Shown here piece after piece: positions 46,602 through 55,666 of a stretch of DNA of 64,000 nt. Position numbers and translations under genes: made by a program. The stretch comes from Methylothermaceae bacteria B42. Its GTDB lineage: Bacteria > Pseudomonadota > Gammaproteobacteria > Methylococcales > Methylothermaceae. Numbering within the stretch: position 1 is the stretch's first letter; every line of letters starts with the position of its first letter. The notes under the pieces were generated by a model, which was not told where the DNA came from, did not search any database, and saw only the letters and a program-made list of their open reading frames with translations. The stretch spans positions 1-64,000 of the forward strand of contig LSNW01000031.1 in assembly GCA_001566965.1 (NCBI GenBank), written 5' to 3'.

Positions 46602-47378
46602 TCAACTACTTACCCGAGCTTCCTTTTGGATTTCACGTTGCAGTAGTTCCACCATGTCATTCAAGCTATCTGACAACATGCCAATGGTATCATCCAAGCT
46701 GATGGTACCTATTAGCGCTCCTCGCTCATCCACCACTGGAAGCTGGCGGGCGCCAAGGCCGCGCATTTTTTCCACTGCCGCATGCACCTGTTCTCCAGCC
46801 TCGGCTACCGCCACATTGGACGTCATCACCTTGGCCACCGGCGTGGATTCCCAAGGCAGGTCTTCCGCCTCCACCCTGAGAGCGATATCTCTATCCGTAA
46901 TAATACCTAGTGGGACTTGAATAATATTAGGAACCGCCTTGTCTTCTTTGGTTTTTTTCTTTTTGGCGGATTTCTTTTTTTCTTGTCCTGCGGCCGTTTC
47001 TTCTGGAGAGGGCAAGTATTTTTTTCTTTCCACGATAATCAAACTATGGGTATGCTCATCGCGCATCATCCGGGCCACTTCGATGACCGGTGTGTCAGGC
47101 GTGACAGTAACCACCTCACGGTGACAGATATCACCGACCGAATGCCAGGACTGGCGGTGCGGAACATACTCATATACCCGATGGACTATCGTCAGCATCC
47201 AACGGGGAAGAAAAATCAACAGCGCCAGGATAATCACTTCCGCCAAGGGAACACCTGGGGTAACCTCATCTACAATCATGAAGACAAAAATCCAAATCAA
47301 TGCTTTCTTCTTGTAGGACCGCTCCTTCTTCGGTTTCTTTCTTGGTTTTTTCTTCTTTACCAATGCTTTTTCGGCCAT
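46602..47378 (-). CDS. Membrane-anchored CBS-pair protein, paralogue B
   Basis: 258 aa. Clear tandem paralogue of the next gene downstream: basic start (KKKKPRKKPKKERSYKKK), two hydrophobic segments (IWIFVFMIVDEVTPGVPLAEVIILALLIFLP), motif YEYVPHRQSWHSVGDICHREV, a Lys-rich insert (KKKSAKKKKTKEDK), then the second CBS domain. It is 63 bases upstream of paralogue A on the same strand, so the two are probably co-transcribed and may form a heteromer. Confidence 0.85.
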   Translation of the reverse strand: MAEKALVKKKKPRKKPKKERSYKKKALIWIFVFMIVDEVTPGVPLAEVIILALLIFLPRWMLTIVHRVYEYVPHRQSWHSVGDICHREVVTVTPDTPVIEVARMMRDEHTHSLIIVERKKYLPSPEETAAGQEKKKSAKKKKTKEDKAVPNIIQVPLGIITDRDIALRVEAEDLPWESTPVAKVMTSNVAVAEAGEQVHAAVEKMRGLGARQLPVVDERGALIGTISLDDTIGMLSDSLNDMVELLQREIQKEARVSS

Positions 47379-48001
47379 CTTTTTGCTATCTCACTGAGTT
47401 GATATTGCGATCTTCTAAAGCTAAGGATGACATCACTGGCAAGATTCCGTCTAAGGAAGTTGGCCAACTTCGTCTTTGACGCAGTTACCGCAGTGACTAG
47501 ATTTGAGAAGAAATCGACACTACCCGACGAACTTCTCAAACAAAATTTGCATTAAACCATAGCATTGTATGATGCCAGAGGATACTTTGGAAAGCGGATT
47601 TTCAATTCAATCCTGGCACCTGTCACTACTGGCAAACTAAGGGTGACGCAAAAGGCGACAGCCTCCGAGATGCAGGGATGTATCGCCATTTTCGATGGCC
47701 ATAAGCCATCGAAAATGGCGAAATCGGAAAATCGAGCTTTTCCGATTCCGGGCCGTAAAAGCCCAAGGATGGACTTGTACGGCAACCTCAAACGGGGGGC
47801 GCGGGTAAGGGTCTGGGAGCACCCATGGATAGCTTCCCTGGACCTAAAGACAGGGGCGGATTTCATTCCGGCAGACTAACCCTCTCTGCCCTCAGAAATA
47901 GTAATATGTTAAGTGATAAACCAATTTAATGATGGACATCACTCTATACTTAAAATACAATCATTATCATTAACGTTAATGGACAAATCAGGCACCATTC
48001 C
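47379..48001. other. Long intergenic region with twin hairpins before feoA
   Basis: No supportable gene. A 104-codon frame (47565-47879) spans repeats and is not called. Two adjacent perfect hairpins are present: a 16-bp stem, 47684-47699 with 47705-47720, and a 10-bp stem, 47722-47731 with 47738-47747. They look like a REP-type element. The right end holds the feo promoter and Fur-box-like site. Confidence 0.6.
47957..47980. promoter_or_regulatory. Fur-box-like site upstream of feoA
   Basis: acaatcattatcattaacgttaat contains overlapping NAT(A/T)AT-type hexamers resembling the Fur consensus GATAATGATAATCATTATC. It lies 22-45 bases before the feoA ATG, as expected for iron repression of feoABC. 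Confidence 0.65.
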
Positions 48002-48253
48002 ATGAGGCAAGCTACCGCCTTAAATTCATTGCGCCCCTTGAGCCAGGCTCAATCTGGCCAAAAAATACAAATTATGTCCGTACCGGAAAAAAGAGCCCAT
48101 AAACGGCTATTGAGCATGGGACTACCCCCAGGATCGCAAGTCACCGTCCTCCGCAACCGTTCGGGCTCGGTCATTGTTGGCCAACACGGGGACCGGCTCG
48201 CCATTGGCCGGAAACTGGCGGAACAAATACTAGTTAGCCAATGCCATGAATAA
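48002..48253 (+). CDS. feoA: Ferrous iron transport protein A
   Basis: 83 aa SH3-like protein with the family pattern HKRLLSMGLPPGSQVTVL and GDRLAIGRKLAEQILV. It modulates FeoB in the cytoplasm. First gene of feoABC; it overlaps feoB by 8 bases. The upstream Fur-box-like site suggests induction when iron is low. Confidence 0.93.
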   Translation: MRQATALNSLRPLSQAQSGQKIQIMSVPEKRAHKRLLSMGLPPGSQVTVLRNRSGSVIVGQHGDRLAIGRKLAEQILVSQCHE

Positions 48254-50600
48254 AATGACCATTACCCTCATCGGCAATCCCAATTCCGGTAAAACCTCCC
48301 TGTTCAACGCCCTTACCGGCACCCGCCAACGTACTGGAAACTGGCCCGGTGTCACCATTGAACGCAAGGAAGGAGAATTTCAATATGCAGGGCGGTTGTT
48401 TCACTTGGTGGATCTACCGGGCACCTATTCTCTGGACATTGACGATACTTCCACCGATGAACGTATCGCCCGGGATTTTATTCTCTCCCGCGAAGCTGAC
48501 ATTATCATCAACATTGTCGATGCCGCCCATCTGGAGCGCAGTCTCTACCTGACTTTGCAACTGATTGAAATGGGCGCGCCTGTTATCCTGGCGCTCAATA
48601 TGATGGATCTGGCTGAAAAACAGGGGATAGCCATTGATATCAGCGCCTTGAGCGACCAATTAGGGGTTCCCGTGGTTGCCGTGAACGCGCGCAAGGGCGA
48701 AGGGTTGGAGGTGCTCAAGTCCATGCTCACAGAGGCTCGCCCATTAAAAAAACAGAACCTGTCCCCACTGACCTGGCCCGTCGTCCTTCGGGAACCGCTT
48801 GAAGCGCTGGAATCCCATTTGCGCCAACAAAACCTGTCCGTCTCTCCTAGGTGGCTGGCTCTCCACCTATTGAGTGGTCATCCTTCGCCCATCCCACTTC
48901 CTCCTGAAACCATAACCCTGGCCGACCAATTCCGAAACCAAATCGAAACCGCCAGCGGGGAAGACCCGGAACTGCTGATTGCCGATGCCTTCTTTAGCCA
49001 GGCCCGGCACATTGCGCAAGCCGTCATCCAAAGGTCCACCGGGATCCTGCACACCTTTTCCGACCGCATTGATTCGGTAGTCACCCACCGCTGGCTAGGG
49101 GTTCCCATTTTCCTCCTGGCCATGTATTTGATGTTTACCTTCACCATCAATTTCGGCGGGGCATTTATCGATTTTTTTGATCAAGCCGCCGCTGCCCTGC
49201 TTGTCGACGGATTGGGAGCATTGCTCTCCGACTGGGGAGCCCCCGGCTGGCTAAGGGTATTTCTGGCCGACGGACTGGGCGGCGGCATCCAGGTGGTCGC
49301 CACATTTATTCCCATTATCGGGTTTTTGTATTTGTTTCTCACCTTCCTGGAAGACAGCGGCTACATGGCCCGGGCGGCCTTCGTCATGGACCGGCTGATG
49401 TACCGCCTGGGACTGCCGGGAAAAGCGTTTGTGCCGCTGATTGTGGGCTTTGGCTGCAATGTCCCTGCGATTATGGCGGCCCGTACCCTGGAGCGGGAGC
49501 GGGAGCGCATTCTCACGGTGATGATGGCGCCGTTCATGTCCTGCGGCGCCCGGCTGGCGGTTTACGCTCTGTTCGCGGCCGCCTTTTTCCCCCACCAGGG
49601 ACAAAACATCGTCTTCGCCTTGTATTTAATTGGCATTGCCGCCGCCATGTTCACGGCCTTTCTGCTCAAAACCACGATTCTGCCGGGGGAACCGGAAGCA
49701 CTGTTGATGGAACTGCCCACCTACCAATGGCCGTCCTGGAAAAATCTGTTTTTGCACACCTGGCTGCGACTCAAGGGATTTGTCACCGACGCCGGTAAAT
49801 ATATTGTCATGATGGTCATGGTGGTGAATGTGCTCAACGCCTGGAGCGTGGATGGTGAATTTGGCGACGTGGCGCCGGAAGATTCCATGCTCAGCGCCGC
49901 CGCCCGCACCATTACCCCCGCCTTTGAACCTTTGGGAATCCGTCAAGACAACTGGCCCGCCACCGTCGGCGTCATGGCCGGCGTCCTCGCCAAGGAAGTC
50001 GTCGTAGGCACCTTGGATGCGTTGTATTCGCGCATGGACAGAAGCGAAAATAGTCCAGCCCCGAACGAAACCGTTTTCGAACTCATGCCCGCCCTCAAAG
50101 CCGCCGCCGCCACCATTCCCGAAAACTTAAGCGAAGCCATGAACTCCCTCACCGATCCCCTGGGCTTCAGGGTGCTGGAAAACGCCAGTGACCCCACCGA
50201 GGCCGCGCAAGAACAGGAAATTGACAGCGCCACTTTCGGCGCCATGGTGCGCCGTTTTGATGGCACCCACGGCGCCTTCGCCTATCTCCTGTTAGTATTG
50301 CTGTATTTCCCCTGTGTGGCCGCCACCGCGACCATTCGGCGGGAAACCGGCTTACGCTGGATGGCCTTTGCCATCGTCTGGACCACGGGTTTGGCCTACA
50401 GCGCGGCAACCCTCTATTATCAGGCGGTCACCTATCATCAACACCCGCAACAGTCCGCTGCCTGGATTGGCGGGATCTTATTGACGATAGCGCTGGTTTA
50501 CAGCGTACTCAAATTCTCGGCAAACCGGATCGCGCCGCTTGGTTTGCCGGTGACAACCAGTGGAACCTCCGGAATATTGCATCGAAGCTGCTGCAAGTGA
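48246..50600 (+). CDS. feoB: Ferrous iron transporter B
   Basis: 784 aa. N-terminal G domain with G1 GNPNSGKT (10-17), G3 DLPGTY and G4 NMMD, then a helical GDI-like segment and a membrane part with two Gate regions, including GFGCNVPAIMAARTLE and SCGARLAVYALFAAAFF. GTP-dependent Fe2+ uptake across the inner membrane. The frame ends with a cysteine-containing tail (GTSGILHRSCCK). Overlaps feoA and feoC. Confidence 0.97.
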   Translation: MNKMTITLIGNPNSGKTSLFNALTGTRQRTGNWPGVTIERKEGEFQYAGRLFHLVDLPGTYSLDIDDTSTDERIARDFILSREADIIINIVDAAHLERSLYLTLQLIEMGAPVILALNMMDLAEKQGIAIDISALSDQLGVPVVAVNARKGEGLEVLKSMLTEARPLKKQNLSPLTWPVVLREPLEALESHLRQQNLSVSPRWLALHLLSGHPSPIPLPPETITLADQFRNQIETASGEDPELLIADAFFSQARHIAQAVIQRSTGILHTFSDRIDSVVTHRWLGVPIFLLAMYLMFTFTINFGGAFIDFFDQAAAALLVDGLGALLSDWGAPGWLRVFLADGLGGGIQVVATFIPIIGFLYLFLTFLEDSGYMARAAFVMDRLMYRLGLPGKAFVPLIVGFGCNVPAIMAARTLERERERILTVMMAPFMSCGARLAVYALFAAAFFPHQGQNIVFALYLIGIAAAMFTAFLLKTTILPGEPEALLMELPTYQWPSWKNLFLHTWLRLKGFVTDAGKYIVMMVMVVNVLNAWSVDGEFGDVAPEDSMLSAAARTITPAFEPLGIRQDNWPATVGVMAGVLAKEVVVGTLDALYSRMDRSENSPAPNETVFELMPALKAAAATIPENLSEAMNSLTDPLGFRVLENASDPTEAAQEQEIDSATFGAMVRRFDGTHGAFAYLLLVLLYFPCVAATATIRRETGLRWMAFAIVWTTGLAYSAATLYYQAVTYHQHPQQSAAWIGGILLTIALVYSVLKFSANRIAPLGLPVTTSGTSGILHRSCCK

Positions 50601-50827
50601 TCTTTGAAGTCCGCGATCTGGTGCGCCAACAGGGGCAAATCCCTCTCAAGGAATTGTGCGAGCAACTGCAAATTCCACCAGACACCGCCCGCGCCATGCT
50701 GAATAAACTCATCCGCAAGGGACTGGTGGAAAAACTGCCCGAAGGGAGTCTCTGCGCGGGCGGCTGTAGTCTTTGTCCGCCGGAAACAGTGGAAATCTAC
50801 CGCTGGGTGAATCCTCCTAAAGGCTGA
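50597..50827 (+). CDS. feoC: FeoC-like winged-helix protein
   Basis: 76 aa from a GTG that overlaps the feoB stop. A winged helix (MIFEVRDLVRQQGQIPLKEL...RKGLVEKL) is followed by the cysteine cluster CAGGCSLCPP, which in FeoC proteins can bind an iron-sulphur cluster. It probably controls FeoB stability or feo expression. Confidence 0.9.
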   Translation: MIFEVRDLVRQQGQIPLKELCEQLQIPPDTARAMLNKLIRKGLVEKLPEGSLCAGGCSLCPPETVEIYRWVNPPKG

Positions 50828-50987
50828 TGCCGATACTTATGCCTACCCTGATGTAAACGCCAATCCACAGGATTTGAGAAAACTTCATATCTCCACCCCC
50901 CATGTTGTTTTTCTAGGTAACTGGCATTATAGAATTACTGCCTGTTATAGTGAAAAGGATTAATACCGAATACCTGTGGAGGAGACT

Positions 50988-51470
50988 ATGATAAAACCCG
51001 TACTGCTTGCTGCACTTTTCGCTTTTTTCACAAGCGCCAACGCCGCGCCTGCGCCTTCCAATGGCATTGACCTTCCCAAAACGTACAAAAACTGGCGCGT
51101 TATTGGCGTTTCCCACCGGGATGACAACCAGTCCCTGCGCGCCATCACCGGCAACGCAACCGCCATCCGGGCGGCAAGAAAAGGGAACACCGATCCCTGG
51201 CCGGACGGCACCATTCTTGGCAAACTGGTCTGGAAAGACAGCCGTCACCCCCAATGGCAACCCGCTTTGGTACCTGGACAATTGGTACATGTGGAATTTA
51301 TGGTCAAAGACAGCAAAAAATACGCAGCCACGGGCGGATGGGGATTTGCCCGCTGGCAAGGCATGAAGTTGGAACCCTTAAACAACGACGGCGGCAAACC
51401 TTGCTTTGAATGTCACAAGGCGGCCGCCAGCACCGACCATGTCTTTACCCGGCCAGCGCCCTTGCCTTAA
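50988..51470 (+). CDS. Cytochrome P460-family periplasmic haem protein
   Basis: 160 aa. Signal peptide (cleavage near NAA-PAP), then the P460 core (KNWRVIGVSHRDDNQSLRAI, PWPDGTILGKLVWK, EFMVKDSKKYAATGGWGF) and one c-type haem site CFECH at residues 139-143. P460 oxidises hydroxylamine (and NO) formed when methane monooxygenase co-oxidises ammonia. The close relative cytochrome c'-beta has the same fold but binds NO; telling them apart depends on the haem-crosslinking Lys, which I could not fix by eye. The ATG at 50988 is preceded by GGAGGAG. Confidence 0.88.
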   Translation: MIKPVLLAALFAFFTSANAAPAPSNGIDLPKTYKNWRVIGVSHRDDNQSLRAITGNATAIRAARKGNTDPWPDGTILGKLVWKDSRHPQWQPALVPGQLVHVEFMVKDSKKYAATGGWGFARWQGMKLEPLNNDGGKPCFECHKAAASTDHVFTRPAPLP

Positions 51471-52084
51471 TAAATCACCGGCACCGGGTCCAGATGGCGC
51501 CACAGGTACCACAAGGCCACGGTCCGGTAGGGGCACCAGCGATGGGAGAAAGCTTCCAGCTCTGTTTTGCCAACAGGCTCGCCTTCGAAATAAAGCCGTG
51601 CTATCGCCTTTTGTACGCCGATGTCCGCGGGAGAAAAGATATCCGGCTCATGGAGATGAAAGATGGCGAACATTTCCACCGTCCATGGCCCGATGCCTTT
51701 GATGGCGAGCAGTTCCTTCCGGGTTTGCTCGAATGGCTGGTTTTGCCAATATTCGTCGGTAATTGCGCGTTCCAGATAAACCTTGGCGATATTCCGAAGG
51801 TAATTGACCTTGGAGCGGGACAATCCGGCCGATTGCAATTGATCCGGTGGAAGTACCATGAGAGAGTCCGGCGTGACTTCCCCGGCAACCTGCTCCAGGC
51901 GCTCCCACACGCTGTCGGCGGCAATGATGGAAATCTGCTGCCCCACAATGGCGCGCGCCAAAGTCTGAAAGGAATCCCCGCGGCGCTCAAGCGTTTCGGG
52001 ATATCGCCGGATCAAATCTGCCATGACTGTATCGCGGCGGCTCAAGTAATCAGTGGCTTCGGGCCAATAGGAAGGGCGTGTCAT
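51467..52084 (-). CDS. DNA-3-methyladenine glycosylase II-type (AlkA-like)
   Basis: 205 aa HhH-GPD protein. The helix-hairpin-helix LLAIKGIGPWTVEMFAIF is followed by the catalytic Asp in SPADIGVQKA; the N-terminal part has AIVGQQISIIAADSVWERL. It removes alkylated bases in base-excision repair. It lacks the N-terminal Ada or AlkA_N domain, as in the short AlkA subfamily. Its 3' end overlaps the P460 gene by 4 bases, convergent. Confidence 0.92.
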   Translation of the reverse strand: MTRPSYWPEATDYLSRRDTVMADLIRRYPETLERRGDSFQTLARAIVGQQISIIAADSVWERLEQVAGEVTPDSLMVLPPDQLQSAGLSRSKVNYLRNIAKVYLERAITDEYWQNQPFEQTRKELLAIKGIGPWTVEMFAIFHLHEPDIFSPADIGVQKAIARLYFEGEPVGKTELEAFSHRWCPYRTVALWYLWRHLDPVPVIY

Positions 52085-52157
52085 ACTATATCAATCTGAA
52101 ATTTGCTGATGATCTTAAACCTACCAAAAAGCAGTCTTGCTGTGAAAAATCAAACTG

Positions 52158-52667
52158 ATGAAAGAAGATGAAATCCTGCCCGTGGTAGATGAAAACGACC
52201 AAGTCATTGACTTCCGCCCCCGCGGGGAAGTTCACCGCTTGGGCCTGCGGCACCGCAGCGTCCATCTCCTGGTATTCAACTCTAAATCAGAAGTGCTACT
52301 GCAAAAACGTTCCAGGCAAAAAGCCGTCAAGCCCGGGTTTTGGGACAGTACCGCGGCGGGCCACGTGGATGCGGAAGAGGACTACGATCAATGCGTGCTT
52401 CGGGAAGTAAAAGAAGAGCTCGGCATCCAATTGCCAGAGATTCCACATAAGGCCTTCAAAATTCCCGCCTCCCAAACCACCGGCATGGAGTTCTGCCAGG
52501 TTTACACCGCCATTCACCAAGGGCCCTTCCAGCCCAACCCCGAAGAAATCGAACAACTGCGCTGGTTTACGCCTGAGCAAATCAAACAATGGCTGGCCCA
52601 GGGTGGAGAAGGATTGACCAATACAGTTCAATTCATCTTTGACCAACTGCCCTATCCCATTATCTAG
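52158..52667 (+). CDS. NUDIX hydrolase, IPP-isomerase-like (YfcD type)
   Basis: 169 aa. A perfect Nudix box (G-x5-E-x7-REV-x-EELGI) starts at GHVDAEEDYDQ. The N-terminus EILPVVDENDQVIDFRPRGEVHR...HRSVHLLVF resembles IPP isomerase and YfcD. It hydrolyses a nucleoside diphosphate derivative of unknown identity. The usual catalytic Cys of IPP isomerase is not evident, so isomerase activity is unlikely. Confidence 0.88.
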   Translation: MKEDEILPVVDENDQVIDFRPRGEVHRLGLRHRSVHLLVFNSKSEVLLQKRSRQKAVKPGFWDSTAAGHVDAEEDYDQCVLREVKEELGIQLPEIPHKAFKIPASQTTGMEFCQVYTAIHQGPFQPNPEEIEQLRWFTPEQIKQWLAQGGEGLTNTVQFIFDQLPYPII

Positions 52668-52757
52668 ACAATCACTTCGAGCATCTTTCATCATGGGGTG
52701 AAAGCAACGTCAATGGTATAATTCCACACATTTTTTACCAGAATTGACAAACTTCTC

Positions 52758-54656
52758 ATGAAGCAAAATCCCATCACACTGTTAACAAAAATCATTCGGC
52801 GCGGACTGGACAAGCAGGTTCCCGCAACCGGTTTGGCGGTTTTCCGGATTGGTTACGGCTTGGTAGCGCTGCAAGAAATAGGCTTTCTCTATTACTTCCG
52901 TCATCTGATCTTCGACGAAACGCCATTTATCGACCCCGGCTCGCCGATGATTCCTTTTTTTCTGCTCATTTGGGGTTTGGCGGCCATTGGGTTGACGATA
53001 GGATTTCGAACCCGATTGTCCGCCGCGGTCAATTATGTTTTCTGGGTGCTGTTCACCAGCTTTACCCCTATGTGGCGGGACTTTGACGGCGGTTTCGATC
53101 AGCTCATGATTTCCTCGGGGCTCATGTTGATCTTCCTACCCTCGGAGCGGGCTCTGTCACTGGACCTGCTGCGGGAAAAACTCAAATATTCCCGCCCCGG
53201 GAACAAGTTCCAACCCAACACTCGGGTCCCGGTGCTGGCCTATTATTTGCCCGTGTTAATCTCCCTGGGATTCCTATATTTCGATTCCGCTATTCATAAA
53301 CTGTTTTCCCCCCACTGGCGTCACGGCATGGGGGCCTGGCTGCCTTCTTCCCACCCTTATTACATTTCCCCCATCGATATGAGCTGGCTGCTGGAAATCA
53401 AGTGGCTGGAGCAGCTGATTGGCTATACCATCATTGGGTTTCAATTCGCTTTTCCCTTTTTATTCTGGCATCCCCGCTTCCGGGTGGTGCTCCTGTTTTT
53501 CGGGGTGTTATTCCATACCGGCATTACCCTTTCCTTTAATATTTATCCCTTTGGTTTGGGCATGCTGGTGCACTATGCCTTGCTGGTTCCTTTTTCCTGG
53601 TGGCGGCGCCTGGGTCAGTTGATTCGCCTAGATCAGCCCCGGCTGAAAGTCTATTACGACGGCCAATGCCCGCTTTGTCTCAAGACGGTGATTATCGTGG
53701 AGCACTTTGACATTCGCCATGGCGTAGCGTTTTACGATCTCCAAACCCACGCCGCCCAGGAACCGGCTTTGGCGGATTTAAGCGAGAAAATGCTTTTGAA
53801 AGACCTGTTTGCGGTGGATTCAAATGGCAACCGCTACCAAGGGCTGGATACCTATATTCAAATCCTTAAGGCCATGGGTTACCCAAAACCCCTGGCCTGG
53901 CTATTACAACTTCCCGGAATCTATCACCTGGCCGTGCGAATTTACCGTCATATCGCCGATAGCCGTGAACGAGTCAGCTGCGACAATAGCTGTGCCACGC
54001 CTCCCCTATCAGAAAGCCTTTTCCAACAATGGTGGCGGGAAAAGCTGGGCAGCCCTCACAAACAGGCATTCCGGTTGGCGCGCCTGTTGGTGGTGGTGGG
54101 ACTCCTGCAATTGAACAGTACGATTCATTATGGATTGTTCTATCGGCTAAGCCTGACAGAAACGCCTTCGTTAATCGGCATGATGAGCAACATGATACTG
54201 TCGCTTTCCCATGCTTTCCTGGGCATCACGCCCCATGCCCTCTATCTGGCCGATCACTTCAAAGGCTATAACAAAATTTATGGAATCACTTATCTGGGTC
54301 CAGACGGACAAGAACGCTGGTTACCCTTTGTCAATGAACAAGGACGGATACTGAGCCCGAACTGGGGGCGGGTCCATTCCATGTGGGCGAATGTCGCCGT
54401 CACGCCCAGAGTGGAAGAATATTGGCTGAATAAATATATCACCAAAGTGACAGCATTTTGGGGAACCCAGGTGGGTCTCGATCTCAACAACGCTCATTTC
54501 TACCTCAAGGTCAAGCCTATCCGTATGCCGGACCAGTGGGAACCAAACCTGAGAGAGAAAAATTTAAACGGGCCGTGGCGTCCCGCCGGGGAAGTCGTAT
54601 GGAAAAACAAAGTGCCTCACATTAAATGGTTAGAGGCATTGCCAATACCCAATTAA
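52758..54656 (+). CDS. HTTM membrane protein fused to a DCC thiol-oxidoreductase domain
   Basis: 632 aa. The N-terminal HTTM domain (about 1-290, six to eight helices; FRIGYGLVALQEIGFLYYFRH) resembles vitamin K-dependent carboxylase-like proteins. Residues about 295-410 are a DCC domain with YYDGQCPLCLKTV. Further membrane segments (about 445-500) and a polar C-terminal domain follow. HTTM proteins often pair with DCC proteins; here they are one chain. The role is unknown, perhaps membrane redox or modification chemistry. Convergent with the next gene by 4 bases. Confidence 0.85.
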   Translation: MKQNPITLLTKIIRRGLDKQVPATGLAVFRIGYGLVALQEIGFLYYFRHLIFDETPFIDPGSPMIPFFLLIWGLAAIGLTIGFRTRLSAAVNYVFWVLFTSFTPMWRDFDGGFDQLMISSGLMLIFLPSERALSLDLLREKLKYSRPGNKFQPNTRVPVLAYYLPVLISLGFLYFDSAIHKLFSPHWRHGMGAWLPSSHPYYISPIDMSWLLEIKWLEQLIGYTIIGFQFAFPFLFWHPRFRVVLLFFGVLFHTGITLSFNIYPFGLGMLVHYALLVPFSWWRRLGQLIRLDQPRLKVYYDGQCPLCLKTVIIVEHFDIRHGVAFYDLQTHAAQEPALADLSEKMLLKDLFAVDSNGNRYQGLDTYIQILKAMGYPKPLAWLLQLPGIYHLAVRIYRHIADSRERVSCDNSCATPPLSESLFQQWWREKLGSPHKQAFRLARLLVVVGLLQLNSTIHYGLFYRLSLTETPSLIGMMSNMILSLSHAFLGITPHALYLADHFKGYNKIYGITYLGPDGQERWLPFVNEQGRILSPNWGRVHSMWANVAVTPRVEEYWLNKYITKVTAFWGTQVGLDLNNAHFYLKVKPIRMPDQWEPNLREKNLNGPWRPAGEVVWKNKVPHIKWLEALPIPN

Positions 54657-55000
54657 GGGCGTCGGAGTATTTTCAGTGCAGCGACGAAGGCTAAAAAACA
54701 TACCACCCAAAGCAGAATGGGACCTGCAGGGCCGGTAAATTCCAAATTGAAAGCCTTGATGCTCAAGGTCTGAGCTTTTTCTTGAGCAGGAAAAGCCAAA
54801 TACAACGTCGCCACTAGGCCAAAAGCAGCGATTGCTGAACAAGGAATGCCTAAATTCGAAGCCAGGTTCGAATTTAAAATATCCAGATTATCTTGATTTT
54901 TCAGCCAGTATGCCCGATAAAGAAAGCGCGCGTAGAACCACAAACCTATCGCCAGGAAGCCAATGCCTATATAGCCTGCATACACATAGAAGTGATTCAT
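54653..55000 (-). CDS. Small membrane protein, function unknown
   Basis: 115 aa with three hydrophobic segments (about 8-28, 55-72, 92-110). No family recognised. It overlaps the upstream gene (54997-55317) by 4 bases, so the pair is co-translated. The 3' end touches the HTTM-DCC gene. Confidence 0.7.
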   Translation of the reverse strand: MNHFYVYAGYIGIGFLAIGLWFYARFLYRAYWLKNQDNLDILNSNLASNLGIPCSAIAAFGLVATLYLAFPAQEKAQTLSIKAFNLEFTGPAGPILLWVVCFLAFVAALKILRRP

Positions 55001-55317
55001 TTTGCACCTTTTTTCCCCCCCCGGTTCAAGGTCGAATCAAAACAGCCTTGTTGATTAGCGGCTGCTTTATCTTCAGCATCCAATGCTTGCTTGCGCAAAT
55101 GAGATTGACGCAAAACCCCCGCACCCCATATTCCCCATGAGGCGGTTTTCAGCATCAAAAGAGGAATGGCGATGGTTTTTAGCCCCCAAATCGCCACGGC
55201 AACAACACCCGCCCCGGACAGACTCCAGGCAAAAACGCCAGCGGAACCTCCCACGATTACTTTGAGCGATAGCCTGCGACGGATCGCCCGATAGATTGTT
55301 ATGATTCTGTGCGTCAT
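54997..55317 (-). CDS. Small membrane protein with basic N-terminus, function unknown
   Basis: 106 aa. Basic start (AIRRRLSLKVIVG), two hydrophobic segments (about 18-42 and 44-64), and a polar C-terminal tail ending GGKKGAK. No family recognised. First gene of a two-gene unit with 54653-55000. Confidence 0.65.
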   Translation of the reverse strand: MTHRIITIYRAIRRRLSLKVIVGGSAGVFAWSLSGAGVVAVAIWGLKTIAIPLLMLKTASWGIWGAGVLRQSHLRKQALDAEDKAAANQQGCFDSTLNRGGKKGAK

Positions 55318-55393
55318 CGGGCATAATCTTAATCACTTTCACACGCCAATCATGTGACAAGCGTCGCTAAAATGCAACGTTTTAGCAAAAAAT

Positions 55394-55555
55394 TAAGGAA
55401 ACTCTGATTTATTCAGAGTTTCCTGCGGCACAGGGAGGTGTCGCCAAAATCAATCACGGAAAGTGATTGATTTTGTGCAAAAAACGAAAATCGCACTTTT
55501 CGCTTTTTGCGCTCTGAGAATTCAAGGATGAATTGTTCAGAGCTTCCTTAAGATA
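55394..55555. repeat. MITE-like palindromic element
   Basis: Terminal inverted repeats TTAAGGAA-A-CTCTGA (left) and TCAGAGCTTCCTTAA (right). Inside are perfect or near-perfect hairpins: aggaaactctga/tcagagtttcct, aaaatcaatcac/gtgattgatttt and gcaaaaaacgaaaa/ttttcgctttttgc. Related to 26417-26555. The rest of the 55318-55666 gap has nothing I can name. Confidence 0.75.
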
Positions 55556-55666
55556 TCAACCAGCTCAGCTGTTGAGCGGAATCTGTTCCGGGCGGAGAAT
55601 GCATAGTATGGCGGCTGTCAGGCCGGTGGAGTGAAGTCCGGAGCGATATGCTTCATCATCGGGTCA

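Noticed and set aside
47565-47879. 104-codon frame before feoA
   Set aside because: It spans two perfect hairpins and is open on both strands, as expected for a repeat rather than a gene.
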